Source: a bacterium (GTDB taxonomy: Bacteria > Spirochaetota > Spirochaetia > JABEVK01). From it: 12,660 nt of DNA. The DNA lies in the NCBI GenBank assembly GCA_021782055.1, contig JAJXVP010000060.1:1-12660 (forward strand), written 5' to 3'. Below, piece by piece: positions 12,360 to 12,660 of this stretch; the stretch's first letter is position 1; each line of letters starts with the position of its first letter. Both the position numbers and the translations under genes were made by a program. Under the pieces are notes generated by a model. That model saw only the letters and a list, made by a program, of their open reading frames with translations, had not been told where the DNA came from and did no database searches.

Positions 12360-12660
12360 TTCCCGCAAAAGTGAGTCCAAAATCAAGCGTCCCTCTGGTG
12401 TGAGGGCTAAATGATCTCCCGGTTGAATCCAACCTTGGCGACGCCAGGCCTCTCCCACCGATTCTGCCCACGAGCGGACCTCTTCACCTAAGGAGTCAAG
12501 GCGCTCTAAAGGTAACCCCTCCCGGGTTCGCAAGGCCGTCAAGAAATGTTCTTTCAGTAAAGCACTTTTTCCAAGGAACTCCACCGAAGCCGGGGTTTCC
12601 GAAAGCCAAGCAAATAAAGCGGCTTCCTGGCGACGTTCTAGAATGTTCCCCGCCGGGAGT
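12315..12660 (-). CDS. hemW: HemW (radical-SAM heme chaperone, formerly HemN-like), C-terminal part
   Basis: The last 115 codons of a leftward gene whose start lies outside the window. The reading frame is open to the edge. The visible part is the HemN C-terminal domain: the EHFLTALRTREGLPLERL stretch (compare family E..L.GLRT..G), then a winged-helix-like tail with GWIQ, LALTPEGRLILDSLL and a final WPEF. Radical-SAM cysteines would be upstream and cannot be checked. HemW proteins bind heme and act as heme chaperones; many are misannotated as coproporphyrinogen oxidase. The stop lies inside bpt (45-bp tail-to-tail overlap). Confidence 0.85.
   Translation of the reverse strand, partial: LPAGNILERRQEAALFAWLSETPASVEFLGKSALLKEHFLTALRTREGLPLERLDSLGEEVRSWAESVGEAWRRQGWIQPGDHLALTPEGRLILDSLLRELSWPEFPEVVPDPL
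12340..12364. other. Inverted repeat at the bpt/hemW convergent end
   Basis: GGGAACT (12340-12346) and AGTTCCC (12358-12364) are perfect 7-bp arms around 11 nt, spanning the bpt stop codon. No T run follows on either strand, so it is not a standard terminator. It could shape the 3' ends of both transcripts. Confidence 0.3.

Noticed and set aside
1..12660. CRISPR array, rRNA or insertion sequence
   Set aside because: No regularly spaced long repeats, no rRNA-like sequence and no transposase were seen.

Overview
The window is a bacterial chromosome segment of moderate GC, with clear Shine-Dalgarno sites and sigma70-type promoters. It is interrupted by one small integrated mobile element. The host genes are fabH, a tRNA-Ala(GGC), a 554-residue coiled-coil protein, a nif3/lspA/small-membrane-protein operon, a Lon-like protease/HDOD/bpt operon and hemW. 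This mixture, especially the HATPase-HDOD fusion and the Lon-like protein of the AAA_32 type, suggests to me a spirochaete (Treponema/Spirochaeta-like). That assignment is an inference from gene content and is not proven by the sequence.

Region 1 (1-763): the first 195 codons of fabH run leftward. They are divergent from a tRNA-Ala(GGC) gene that reads rightward. A perfect 10-bp inverted repeat lies between them and supplies a TTGACC -35 box in both directions.

Region 2 (735-4356): an integrative element of about 3.6 kb sits in the 3' end of the tRNA gene. It is bounded by a perfect 30-bp direct repeat (735-764 and 4327-4356). It carries, all rightward, a tyrosine recombinase, an unknown AT-rich 178-residue protein, an excisionase-like helix-turn-helix protein, an unknown 136-residue protein and a replication initiator resembling the filamentous-phage/plasmid gene II/X family. 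Paired 11-bp arm-type repeats occur near both ends. The left pair overlaps the integrase promoter. Four 10-bp iterons and an imperfect hairpin lie between rep and the right end. The element brings its own terminator behind the tRNA gene, and the likely original tRNA terminator is now stranded beyond the right end. No coat, morphogenesis, mobilisation or defence gene was recognised. It looks like a minimal integrating rolling-circle replicon or a phage satellite.

Region 3 (4391-7766): an unrecognised 554-residue coiled-coil protein runs rightward. It converges on a leftward operon of nif3-like, lspA (prolipoprotein signal peptidase) and a two-helix membrane protein, in which lspA and the membrane gene overlap as GTGA.

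Region 4 (7738-12660): a good promoter (TTGACT, 17 bp, TATTCT) drives a Lon-like protease, an HATPase-HDOD regulator and the leucyl/arginyl-tRNA-protein transferase bpt. The three are joined by ATGA overlaps, so a protease and an N-degron-making enzyme are co-transcribed. The bpt 3' end overlaps the 3' end of convergent hemW by 45 bp, and hemW runs off the window.
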